A stretch of DNA of 64,000 bases from Roseivirga seohaensis (lineage in GTDB: Bacteria; Bacteroidota; Bacteroidia; Cytophagales; Cyclobacteriaceae). The position numbers were made by a program, and so were the translations under genes. Below the pieces are notes generated by a model. It saw nothing but the letters and a program-made list of their open reading frames with translations, ran no database searches and was not told where the DNA came from. This document shows, piece after piece, positions 36,059-43,961 of this stretch; positions within the stretch are counted from its first letter, which is position 1, and every line of letters starts with the position of its first letter. Location of the stretch: NCBI RefSeq assembly GCF_001592945.1, contig NZ_LRPB01000048.1, forward strand, positions 1 through 64,000, in the 5' to 3' direction.

Positions 36059-36224
36059 GTGGTGTACAAAAGTGAAGAACTCCCCACCATAACCTCCATT
36101 GCATCGAGGATGAACAACAAATTGGCTTTTAACCGATACTCAACACTGACTACCCTCCTACCACTAGCAACAAATTAATCTCATAATGTGTAGCAGTTCA
36201 AACATGAATAAACTATTTTAAAGT

Positions 36225-36566
36225 GTGAAAAATTTAGCCTTTATCATTTTTAAACTAGCGCTGTTCTCGGTATTGATTGGGAAAGTGTTGAATTGGTTTC
36301 TCAATTTCAGTGATCAGGTCAATCAAATTCTCAATACCAGCATGTTCTGCTTACTAGGTCTCGGCTATTTTATTGCTGGATTAGCATGGACAAACAAATG
36401 GCTGAAAGGCATATTTATAGCCTGTGGTATATACTTAATAGTTATGAATTTCATTGAAAAAAATACTTTTTTGACTGTGATTGGAATTGCCTGTATTTTA
36501 AGCCCAATGTTAATCGCTCGCTTTTCACCAGACGAAAAAGAAGAAAACGAATTAACTGAAGGTTAA
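36225..36566 (+). CDS. Small membrane protein of unknown function
   Basis: I do not recognise this 113-residue protein. It starts at GTG (next in-frame residues are KNLAFIIFKLALFSVLIGKV) and has about four membrane segments: about 3-22, 34-52, 56-76 and 82-99. The C-terminus is acidic (FSPDEKEENELTEG). It is nine bases upstream of the DUF4221-like lipoprotein gene and so is likely co-transcribed with it. Confidence 0.6.
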   Translation: MKNLAFIIFKLALFSVLIGKVLNWFLNFSDQVNQILNTSMFCLLGLGYFIAGLAWTNKWLKGIFIACGIYLIVMNFIEKNTFLTVIGIACILSPMLIARFSPDEKEENELTEG

Positions 36567-36575
36567 AATTTACTT

Positions 36576-37775
36576 ATGAAAAACTCGGTCAACACACTCT
36601 TAATTGTATTATTATTCATCTTATCCGCTTGTGGCACTTCTTCAAATAAAGAATCAGAGGCAGGAAATGTAAGTTACGAACTGACCCAGCTAGAAGATAA
36701 AGTCTTTATGCTGGATGACGAAACTTCTGTTGATGGAATTTATGCCAAATATGTTGTTGTAGATGGCGTGGGCTATTATAGCTTCTTCAATCGACCTAAT
36801 CGACACCTCTATTTTTACAATTATAAAACAGGTGAAATCGCCCACAAAATTAAACTTGCAGCAGATGGCCCCAACGAAATCATCTATCCTTATGGCTTCT
36901 TTGAATATTGGGTACATGATTTTGACAATATTTTCGTCAACACAATGCAGTTCTATTATAAAATCAACAAAGAAGGCGAAGTGCTCAAAAGAGTCAAATC
37001 TCATGAGAATTTCTCATTTAGTGACTCCAGACTTTCTTTGGACGCTAGCACTACTTTTAAAGATGGAAAGCTCTACACATCGAACACCTCGTTTGTAACT
37101 GCTGAAGGAGATACTAGCTGGTTAAGGGCCAATTTTGATTTTGAGAAAGGAGAAGTAGAAAAGTATTATTTAGATGAAAGAACCATTCTACCTGACTTTG
37201 AAGAAAAAGCCGAGAGAACTAGAGAAATGGCGAAAACAGGAGGCATTACCTCGCTAGCCTTCTTTTTTGCCGGAAACGATCAAAACCTATACGGAACTTC
37301 ACAAATAAGCGACAGCCTTTATTATTTCGAAAATAGCGAGTTTAAAGAAGCCTACTTTGCCGGAGATCCAGAGATTAAATCCACCGACTTAGATGGCTTT
37401 TTTATGTTATCTATTGTTACCAGAACCGAAAATAGTGTTTCTATTGGTCCCAATCCTACTCAGCCGCCTCATTTTGTAGGAAATCTGTATACTAGTCCAG
37501 ACAAACAGATGATTTACAGGGTATTGGTACATGGCACCAAACCTAGAATTAACCCAGAAACCAATAAAGAAGCACCAAAAGTATTTGGGGCTTCATTGAT
37601 AGTTTTTGATACCAAAACCAAAAAATCAGGAGTCATTAAGCTACCTGAAGAATTAATAAATCAAGTGGCTTTAAACAATGCTTTTGTAACCGAAGAAGGC
37701 ATCCATTTTTCACTAAAAGAAGCAAATTCAGAAAGCGAAAAAGTGTATAAAGTTGTTAAAGTGAATAAGCTTTAG
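36576..37775 (+). CDS. DUF4221-like lipoprotein, probable beta-propeller
   Basis: The protein has 399 residues and a lipoprotein signal (LLIVLLFILSACGTSSN, Cys19 lipidated). The mature part is beta-rich and shows the layout of the DUF4221 family, with a repeated hydrophobic-strand pattern (HLYFYNYKTGEIAHKIKLAA, DGPNEIIYPYGFFEYWVHDF) that suggests a beta-propeller. No enzyme residues are visible. Family match is by eye and moderately sure. It follows the small membrane protein by nine bases and probably sits in the outer membrane or periplasm. Confidence 0.65.
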   Translation: MKNSVNTLLIVLLFILSACGTSSNKESEAGNVSYELTQLEDKVFMLDDETSVDGIYAKYVVVDGVGYYSFFNRPNRHLYFYNYKTGEIAHKIKLAADGPNEIIYPYGFFEYWVHDFDNIFVNTMQFYYKINKEGEVLKRVKSHENFSFSDSRLSLDASTTFKDGKLYTSNTSFVTAEGDTSWLRANFDFEKGEVEKYYLDERTILPDFEEKAERTREMAKTGGITSLAFFFAGNDQNLYGTSQISDSLYYFENSEFKEAYFAGDPEIKSTDLDGFFMLSIVTRTENSVSIGPNPTQPPHFVGNLYTSPDKQMIYRVLVHGTKPRINPETNKEAPKVFGASLIVFDTKTKKSGVIKLPEELINQVALNNAFVTEEGIHFSLKEANSESEKVYKVVKVNKL

Positions 37776-38271
37776 TTTTGTTACTTATAGGTCAGAAGTG
37801 AGCTTATCTGCTTCTATTTGCACTTATAACACACTGGTATAGGTGCGCACTTGATTAGTTAGGTGTGAAAGCAATTCTGACGGCATTAATTATTTCTACC
37901 GAAATACCAAAAAGAAGTAAGTGAATACGGGTTGATTTGCTAGCTAATCAAGGTCTAGGCTGTTGCTCATTCGGAGCGTCATTGCGAGAAATGGAACCTG
38001 TGTTAACAAGGTTTCATGACGCGGCAATCCGTTCGTTCCAAGTTCCTTGCTAATATTCTTCAATAACGGGGTCCAATAATTAACTTATTTACATTCTAAT
38101 GGTCGTAATGAACACCAGACAGATTGCCGCGTCACAGCCTTTCGCTAACGCGAAGCCTGCTTCTCGCAATGACAAAAAAAATGAGCGTTATGCTAAAAAT
38201 AAGCCCCTGTCGCAAGCTCTTTGATTAGGCAGAACCTGGGCACTTATCAATCAAGGTTACTGTCCTTTCAC
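37776..38271. other. Intergenic region with palindromic repeat
   Basis: This 496-bp convergent gap contains the palindromic repeat at 37977-38173. The other about 300 bp contain no ORF or clear terminator that I can support. Confidence 0.6.
37977..38173. repeat. Dispersed palindromic repeat, copy 3, GCGGCAATC variant
   Basis: The outer arms are CGTCATTGCGAGAA (37977-37990) and TTCTCGCAATGAC (38161-38173). The inner arms are TGACGCGGCAATC (38017-38029) and GATTGCCGCGTCA (38122-38134). The core uses CGCGGCAATC where the other copies have CGAAGCAATC, so the family has at least two variants. It is longer (197 bp) because the loop is about 90 nt. Confidence 0.85.
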
Positions 38272-39174
38272 CTAGAAAAAAATCTCTTGAGCCAAGCGAA
38301 AGGTATTGGCGTGGGCTTCAACAATATGGGCTACTTTTTCGGAATAGCCACCACCCATACAAGCCATAATCGGAATATCGTTTTGTTTGCAAGTTTCTAG
38401 CACAATCCTATCGCGCTGCTTGCAACCTTGAAGGGTCATTCCCAAACGCCCTAGTTTGTCGGTCGCCAAAACATCTACTCCGCTCTGAAAGAAAACGAAA
38501 TCAGGCTGAACAGTATCCATTAAGGCTTTCAGGTTGGCATCTAATAAGCTCAAATAAGTATTATCATCCGTTCCATCTTTCAGCCCAACATCCAAATCGG
38601 ATTTTTCTTTGTGCAATGGATAATTGGCAGCCCCATGCATACTAAAAGTAAAAACCCTTGGTTCGTTCTCAAATATCTGGGCGGTTCCATTACCCTGATG
38701 CACATCCAAATCCACTACTAAAATCTGCTTAGCTAATCCATTATCTAGCAAATCATGGGCAGCAATGGCAATATCATTCAGTAAACAAAAGCCTTCTCCC
38801 CTGTCGGTAAACGAATGGTGCGTACCACCTGCTAAATTCATAGCAACTCCATTTTCAATGGCATAGCGTGCGGCCATTACCGAACCATGCATAATTACAC
38901 GCTCCCTTTCCACCAAAGCTGCCGAAAGTGGAAATCCCGTTTTCCGTTCTTCTTTTCTAGATAAGGAGAGTGTCTTCAACTTATTCCAATAGTCGGTATT
39001 ATGAGTACGAATAATAGACGTTTCGCTCAGTAGTTCTGGAGTGAATAAATTGCTTTCAGAAATGGTGCCTTCATATAAAAGCTGTTCGGGTAGCAGGGTA
39101 TACTTTTCCATCGGAAAGCGATGATTTGCTGGTAAAACGTGCGCGTAAATATCTTTCCAGGCTATTTTTAACAT
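38272..39174 (-). CDS. Histone deacetylase superfamily protein
   Basis: About 300 residues from the start at 39174 (MLKIAWKDIYAHVLPANHRF), chosen because the 37 further in-frame codons upstream would read into a terminator hairpin. The protein is a Zn-dependent deacetylase of the HDAC/AcuC/amidohydrolase-like superfamily: NLAGGTHHSFTDRGEGFCLL (paired His), VVDLDVHQGNGTAQIF (Asp/His metal site) and FFQSGVDVLATDKLGRLGMT (second Asp). It removes acetyl groups from an acetylated amine such as acetyl-lysine or acetylpolyamine; the target is unknown. It lies 115 bp downstream of the acidic-protein gene and is separated from it by a terminator. Confidence 0.9.
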   Translation of the reverse strand: MLKIAWKDIYAHVLPANHRFPMEKYTLLPEQLLYEGTISESNLFTPELLSETSIIRTHNTDYWNKLKTLSLSRKEERKTGFPLSAALVERERVIMHGSVMAARYAIENGVAMNLAGGTHHSFTDRGEGFCLLNDIAIAAHDLLDNGLAKQILVVDLDVHQGNGTAQIFENEPRVFTFSMHGAANYPLHKEKSDLDVGLKDGTDDNTYLSLLDANLKALMDTVQPDFVFFQSGVDVLATDKLGRLGMTLQGCKQRDRIVLETCKQNDIPIMACMGGGYSEKVAHIVEAHANTFRLAQEIFF

Positions 39175-39222
39175 ACTGCAAAAAGTAAAAACCGAACTAA
39201 ATTGTTTGTTGCAAAGCTGATA

Positions 39223-39268
39223 AAAAGGAAAATCCCTAAAAGTCGACCGAGCGACTGTTAGGGATTTT
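39223..39268 (-). terminator. Strong terminator after the acidic-protein gene
   Basis: On the minus strand AAAATCCCTAA-type arms (39229-39239 with 39258-39268, 11 pairs) enclose a second inner stem (AGTCG/CGACT), followed by TCCTTTTT. The symmetric A/T runs could let it act on both strands. Confidence 0.85.
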
Positions 39269-39288
39269 CTATGATTAAGAATCAATTC

Positions 39289-39855
39289 TTATTCTTCGTC
39301 ATCTTCATCGTCCTCATTATCCATTTGGAAAGAGAAGTAAGTTGGGTCAAGTTCCAGGGTATCGTTAGTAAAGTCTTTAATGAATTTCTCAATCACTTCA
39401 TGCGTGATTTTGTCTACATTCAAGCCTACATCTAAACCTACACCAAAGTCGATATTTTCATCAATATCTACATGTTCTTGAACTTTGACAGCATCTTCTT
39501 CCTCAAGTTCTTCCATTACCTCGGCCATATATAGCCCTATTTCTTCTTCCAAATCACCCAACGGAGCTATATCACCATTTTCGTCTTCTTCGTAAGCAAT
39601 GGCTTTGTACTCAGGGAATTTCTTTGCCGCTTCATGTTCAGCCAACTCATAAATTTCACTGGCATGCTGAATCTTCAAGGTATAAAGTGCTACATCAAAC
39701 ACTACTTCTCTACCATCATAGGATCCTACAAAATTGAAGTTCATATAATCGTCCGAATTATCTTCCGAATCGATTACAACATATGAATTTCCTGTGGCCT
39801 TAATTTTGGCCTTAAACTTTTCGATTTCCTTTGGATCAAACCCTTGATTTTCCAT
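39289..39855 (-). CDS. Highly acidic cytoplasmic protein of unknown function
   Basis: The 188-residue protein is strongly acidic, with an estimated one quarter Asp and Glu and very little Arg. The C-terminus is a near-polymer of acidic residues (MDNEDDEDDEE). It has no signal peptide, membrane helix or metal motif. It may bind cations or a basic partner such as a ribosomal protein or DNA-binding protein, but I cannot assign a function. It is a single-gene unit with its own terminator; the region before it (39856-39949) should hold its promoter. Confidence 0.7.
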   Translation of the reverse strand: MENQGFDPKEIEKFKAKIKATGNSYVVIDSEDNSDDYMNFNFVGSYDGREVVFDVALYTLKIQHASEIYELAEHEAAKKFPEYKAIAYEEDENGDIAPLGDLEEEIGLYMAEVMEELEEEDAVKVQEHVDIDENIDFGVGLDVGLNVDKITHEVIEKFIKDFTNDTLELDPTYFSFQMDNEDDEDDEE

Positions 39856-39949
39856 GGCTACGGTACTAATAAATTAACAGTTCTATTTTGAGGTGGCAAG
39901 ATAATAGCCAGTCCGAATCTTTAATAAGATAATCTTCTATTTTGAGAAA

Positions 39950-40471
39950 TCAAAAAATTGAGCGAGTCTCATTCTTAACTTGATAAACGCGTTCGTCAAA
40001 TTTGCCAGAATGATAATCTACATCAGGATATAATATCGCCTTTAAATAAGCTTCTACTTCTTCTGAATGTTCTACCGTTCTACTGGTGTTCATTCCTACG
40101 TACTTAAAGGTAGTCCACATCAAGGTTTTCAAATAACTTTTGGAGTCATCGTACATACAGTATTCCACAACCAAAGTGTTTTTGTTATACCAAATCACCC
40201 TGCTCACTATTCTAACCCATTCGGCCATATTTGCTGGTTTTAGGTAGGCAATATGATGATTATACACTACCCAAACGGCATCGAATGATTTGATGATTTC
40301 CCGCATTTCAACCCCATAAATTTTCGGAACTTGATCTTCTCTGGCATTGAAAAAATAATCGAAATATTTGGCGTTATTCAGATGACGAAGCGGGTCGCAA
40401 TCCTGAAAACGGATCAATACTCTAGATTCTGTCTCTTTAGGGTAATTGAAGTTGGGATCGATGATAAACAT
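39950..40471 (-). CDS. Acyl-CoA thioesterase family protein (hotdog fold)
   Basis: This 173-residue protein has a 4HBT-type hotdog fold: VLIRFQDCDPLRHLNNAKYF carries the Asp/His-Leu-Asn-Asn region of the active site, followed by DAVWVVYNHHIAYLKPANMA and VVEYCMYDDSKSYLKTLMW. The family splits acyl-CoA esters; substrate unknown. Its start overlaps the end of the DinB gene by one base, so they are co-translated. It is a second 4HBT-type member of the window (also at 32734). Confidence 0.83.
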   Translation of the reverse strand: MFIIDPNFNYPKETESRVLIRFQDCDPLRHLNNAKYFDYFFNAREDQVPKIYGVEMREIIKSFDAVWVVYNHHIAYLKPANMAEWVRIVSRVIWYNKNTLVVEYCMYDDSKSYLKTLMWTTFKYVGMNTSRTVEHSEEVEAYLKAILYPDVDYHSGKFDERVYQVKNETRSIF

Positions 40472-40983
40472 TATAAATACCTTTCTTTGATGATTTGAAT
40501 ATGATGAGCTACATGTCCTACTGTCATGGCGGCAAGCGCCCTAACTGTTACCTTATTACCACTGGCAATTCCTTCCGCCATAGTTTCCTCTTCCCTAAGG
40601 TTTTCAAATAACAAAATGGAAGCCGCCCGAATGGCCTCAAATTCGGCCAAATAGCTGGCTAGTGGACGAGAAGGGTTGGTGGCTGCTTCCTGATATGAAT
40701 CCTGATCCATGCCCGGAAGTGCTTGTTTGTCGCCTCTGGCAATGGCCAAAGCACGGTACGTGAAAATACGCTCTACATCATTGATATGATTCAAAACCTC
40801 TTTAATTGTCCATTTTCCTTCAGCATAAGCCGTATTCGATTTCTCTTCAGAAATGGAGTTAAATAATTCGGTTACTTCGCTTTTCTGTGCGCTAATGCGA
40901 TCTAAAACATTTTGGCCTTCTAGTTGGCTAATGTAGGTCTGATAAAAAGGGTCGTATTCGCCCTTTGAAGGTAGAGAAATCAT
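40471..40983 (-). CDS. DinB family protein
   Basis: The 170-residue protein matches the DinB/YfiT four-helix bundle: EGKWTIKEVLNHINDVERIF with a metal-ligand His, then YRALAIARGDKQALPGMDQD and AMTVGHVAHHIQIIKERYL with the second His set. Members bind a divalent metal; some are thiol S-transferases (bacillithiol or mycothiol type), but most are not assigned. It overlaps the thioesterase gene by one base. Confidence 0.88.
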   Translation of the reverse strand: MISLPSKGEYDPFYQTYISQLEGQNVLDRISAQKSEVTELFNSISEEKSNTAYAEGKWTIKEVLNHINDVERIFTYRALAIARGDKQALPGMDQDSYQEAATNPSRPLASYLAEFEAIRAASILLFENLREEETMAEGIASGNKVTVRALAAMTVGHVAHHIQIIKERYL

Positions 40984-41032
40984 ACTTCAAGGTAATTTAT
41001 TTTTTGAAAAAGGCACAAGAATAAATGAATGA

Positions 41033-41557
41033 TCATGGGTTTGGAAGATCTTCGATCCAACCACTGTACATAATGTAGTTTTCAGGCGTTTTATCGATTA
41101 CCATTCTTAGTCGTTCATCTATTTCTTTGATTTTTTTAGCGGGTGTTCCTGCATAAAGTGAATTAGGTTCAATAACGGTATTGGCCAACACTACCGCCCC
41201 GGCCGCAATCATAGAACCTGTGCCAATTACAGCATTGTCCATTACGATAGCGCCCATTCCTATTAGCACATTGTCTTCCACAATACAACCATGCACAATG
41301 GCATTATGGCCAATACTCACATTTTTGCCCAACACGGTTTTCGACATATTTAAAGTACCATGAATCACCGCTCCATCTTGAATATTGCAATTATCTCCGA
41401 TTTCAATATGACAAACATCTCCTCTCACTACCGCATTGAACCACACACTGCAATTATTGCCCATGTGCACATCCCCCACTACCGTAGCATTGTCTGCCAA
41501 AAAACATTTCTCACCAAAAACAGGCTTTACGCCCTTTACTGCCTTAATTACTGCCAT
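41033..41557 (-). CDS. Gamma carbonic anhydrase family / hexapeptide-repeat protein
   Basis: The 174-residue protein is a left-handed beta-helix made of hexapeptide turns (DNATVVGDVHMGNNCSVWFN, IQDGAVIHGTLNMSKTVLGK, SIGHNAIVHGCIVEDNVLIG). The three His residues that hold the metal in gamma carbonic anhydrases appear as IHGT, GHNAIVHGC. It belongs to the YrdA/PaaY branch, where activity varies from carbonic anhydrase to CoA thioester hydrolysis. It is 49 bp upstream of the DinB gene on the same strand. Confidence 0.9.
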   Translation of the reverse strand: MAVIKAVKGVKPVFGEKCFLADNATVVGDVHMGNNCSVWFNAVVRGDVCHIEIGDNCNIQDGAVIHGTLNMSKTVLGKNVSIGHNAIVHGCIVEDNVLIGMGAIVMDNAVIGTGSMIAAGAVVLANTVIEPNSLYAGTPAKKIKEIDERLRMVIDKTPENYIMYSGWIEDLPNP

Positions 41558-41580
41558 TGAATAAAATTATATGTACATAC

Positions 41581-41611
41581 ATTGAACTTATAGCTTCCTG
41601 ATGTAGTTTTG
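41581..41611 (+). promoter_or_regulatory. Bacteroidota-type promoter of the YceI gene
   Basis: ATTG (41581-41584), a 19-nt spacer and TAGTTTTG (41604-41611) fit the consensus TTTG-N19-21-TAnnTTTG with one change in the -33 box. Transcription would start near 41617, giving a leader of about 74 nt. Confidence 0.65.
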
Positions 41612-41690
41612 CATTCGATAAACAAAATGGGTAGTAAATCGATTACCTGTTACATCTTGAAAAGCAATTAACAATAATTAATTAAACTAA

Positions 41691-42428
41691 ATGAAAACTT
41701 TGAAATCGACTTTGTCAATTCTAGCCGCTGTTCTACTTGTAGCAGCTTGTGGACCGAAGGAAAAAACAGTTGAAACATCTGATGCAAAAGCTGTAGCTTC
41801 TGCCGAAAACGCAACTACATTGGCCATCAATACTGAAAACAGTGTGATTACTTGGATTGGAAGTAAGCCTGCGGGAAAACACAATGGCACAATTAAGTTA
41901 ACAGAAGGCCAAATTGGATTAAGCAACAATGAAATCGTAAGCGGTAATTTCACTATCGACATCAGTTCTTTGAAGAATTTGGATATGGCCGGTTCTAAAG
42001 GAGCAACAGATTTGGAAACACACTTAATGAGTTCTGAATTCTTTGATGAAGCTACTTACCCTGAAGCTACTTTTGAGTTAACTGGTGTTACACCTTATAT
42101 GGCCGAAAATTTAGAGGCTGACAAAGAAGAATTTGAAACAGAATTTACTCCGGCTACTTTAAGCGAAGTAATGGTAGAAAATCCTACTCACTTTATTTCT
42201 GGTAACTTAACCATGAGAGGAACTACAAAAAACATCACTTTCCCTGCTTCTGTTAGCATTAACAATGGCGTGGTAAAGGCTATCGCTAATTTTAACATTG
42301 ACAGAACTGAGTGGAATTTAACTTATGGCGATGAAGCTTCTGCTGTAGATAAAGCAAAAGACAAATTTCTTTACAATACTGTAAATGTAGGTTTTGAGCT
42401 TGAAGCAGGAACAAAGGCTTCACTTTAA
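41691..42428 (+). CDS. YceI family lipoprotein
   Basis: The 245-residue protein has a lipoprotein signal (SILAAVLLVAACGPKEK, Cys20 lipidated) and a YceI domain (about 40-240), an eight-strand lipocalin-like barrel that binds isoprenoid-type lipids: SVITWIGSKPAGKHNGTIKL, NFTIDISSLKNLDMAGSKGA, TMRGTTKNITFP-like strand and the final RTEWNLTYGDEASAVDKAKD. It is an envelope protein; the ligand is inferred from relatives. Its promoter is at 41581-41611 and a terminator follows. Confidence 0.92.
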   Translation: MKTLKSTLSILAAVLLVAACGPKEKTVETSDAKAVASAENATTLAINTENSVITWIGSKPAGKHNGTIKLTEGQIGLSNNEIVSGNFTIDISSLKNLDMAGSKGATDLETHLMSSEFFDEATYPEATFELTGVTPYMAENLEADKEEFETEFTPATLSEVMVENPTHFISGNLTMRGTTKNITFPASVSINNGVVKAIANFNIDRTEWNLTYGDEASAVDKAKDKFLYNTVNVGFELEAGTKASL

Positions 42429-42450
42429 TAAAAATTGAAACAGAATAATG

Positions 42451-42475
42451 AGGGAGCTTTTGGCTCCCTTTTTTA
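42451..42475 (+). terminator. Terminator after the YceI gene
   Basis: AGGGAGC and GGCTCCC pair around TTTT, followed by TTTTTT. The stem is six to seven pairs, and it lies about 22 bases after the stop codon. Confidence 0.85.
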
Positions 42476-42518
42476 TGCACATTGCTTTACTAACTTTGCA
42501 TCGCTTTAGTAAAACGCA

Positions 42519-43775
42519 TTGAAAACAACCTCCATTAATAACAAACCGCAATTCTTAGAAAAGGCCCTGCACTGGGCAAGTGGCTTTTCGCATTGTGCTT
42601 ATTTTCAATCCAACGGAATTTCTTACCCTTATCAAGGTTTTAGTGAAATATTGGCTGTTGGTGTTAAGCGTATCTTTGTACCGAATGAAAAAGATCGTTT
42701 TGAGGCGCTTTCCGCATTCCACCAAAACAAATGGCTGTTTGGCTATTTAGGCTACGACCTAAAAAACGATACTGAAGATTTATCGAGCAAGAATGCCGAT
42801 CATGTTCAATTCCCCGAAATCTCATTTTTCGAACCTCAACACCTTTTGTTCTTTAAAGGAAAAGAAATTGAGATTTGGTCGGAAGAAGATGTTTTAGGGC
42901 AAATTGAAAAAACGGAAGTCAATCTACCACAAAGCAAACTAAATGCACCACAGGCCAGCATTACGAAAGCAGCTTATTTGGATATTATTGAAAAGCTGCG
43001 CCAACATATTGAAGAAGGCGATTGTTACGAAATCAATTTCTGTCAGGAGTTTCATGGTGAAATTGAAAACATAAATCCTGTCCAACTTTACTTAGCCCTG
43101 AATCAGCTCTCTCCTAGCCCTTTTTCATGCTTTCAAAAACATGATGAGCACTATATTCTATCGGCTTCGCCAGAAAGGTTTATAAAAAAGGAAGACGATA
43201 AAATCATTTCACAACCCATTAAAGGCACACGCCCTAGAGGAAAATCTACAACTGAAGATGAGGCATTAAAAAAAGAGCTTCGATCAGACGAAAAGGAATT
43301 GGCGGAAAACATGATGATTGTAGACTTAGTCCGAAATGATTTGGCACGTTCGTCTAAAATAGGAAGCGTTAAAGTAGAAGAGATTTTCGGTATTTATTCG
43401 TTTCAGCAGGTGCATCAAATGATTTCCACCATTGTTTCAGAAAAGCGAGAAGATGTGAGTGCTTTTGAAGTCATTAAAAATGCTTTTCCTATGGGCAGTA
43501 TGACGGGTGCTCCAAAGGTAAAAGTAATGGAGTTGATTGAACAATACGAAAGTACTAAGCGTGGTGCTTTCTCTGGAGCCGCTGGTTATATTAGCCCCAA
43601 CGGAAATTTCGATTTTAATGTGTTGATCCGCAGTCTATTTATAAACAGTGCATCAAAGACCTATTCCTTTCAAGCAGGAAGTGCCATTACCTACGATTCC
43701 ATACCCGAAAAAGAGTATGAAGAATGTATGGTAAAGGCCAAAGCCATAATTTCCCTTATTCAGCAAGGTGTATAA
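42519..43775 (+). CDS. pabB: Aminodeoxychorismate synthase component I (anthranilate synthase-like)
   Basis: The 418-residue protein has the chorismate-binding domain of the TrpE/PabB family: ILSASPERFIKKEDDKIIS, QPIKGTRPRGKSTTEDE with the substrate Lys, AENMMIVDLVRNDLARSS, MGSMTGAPKVKVMELIEQYE and AGSAITYDSIPEKEYEEC. It makes 4-amino-4-deoxychorismate for folate, with a PabA glutaminase partner not found in this window. TrpE is an alternative, but the N-terminus and length favour PabB. The start at 42519 is TTG. TAACTTTG at 42491-42498 is a good -7 box, giving a leader of about 15 nt; the -33 box is weak. Confidence 0.85.
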   Translation: MKTTSINNKPQFLEKALHWASGFSHCAYFQSNGISYPYQGFSEILAVGVKRIFVPNEKDRFEALSAFHQNKWLFGYLGYDLKNDTEDLSSKNADHVQFPEISFFEPQHLLFFKGKEIEIWSEEDVLGQIEKTEVNLPQSKLNAPQASITKAAYLDIIEKLRQHIEEGDCYEINFCQEFHGEIENINPVQLYLALNQLSPSPFSCFQKHDEHYILSASPERFIKKEDDKIISQPIKGTRPRGKSTTEDEALKKELRSDEKELAENMMIVDLVRNDLARSSKIGSVKVEEIFGIYSFQQVHQMISTIVSEKREDVSAFEVIKNAFPMGSMTGAPKVKVMELIEQYESTKRGAFSGAAGYISPNGNFDFNVLIRSLFINSASKTYSFQAGSAITYDSIPEKEYEECMVKAKAIISLIQQGV

Positions 43776-43776
43776 A

Positions 43777-43808
43777 AAAAGCCCCTGAGATTACTCTCAA
43801 AGGCTCTT
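43777..43808 (-). terminator. Terminator between convergent genes, best on minus strand
   Basis: AGCC-TGAGA and TCTCA-GGCT form a broken stem of four plus five pairs around TTAC. On the minus strand it is followed by TTTTTTTATA, on the plus strand by no good T-run, so it mainly ends the lipoprotein transcript (43962-45608). Confidence 0.6.
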
Positions 43809-43961
43809 CAATATGGCAGAAAAATCTCTGTTATATACTGTCAGAATTAAACAACCTTAGTCAACCCTCCGAAAGTTATTACCCATTTTTTATCTGATAA
43901 AAGTGCACAAACAGAGGTTGTATTCTTAACTTTTGGAAGGTTCTAAACTAAGATGAATATT

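Noticed and set aside
39175-39285. N-terminal 37-codon extension of the HDAC-like gene
   Set aside because: It runs into a strong terminator hairpin and does not resemble the family; MLKIAWKDIYAH is the expected start.
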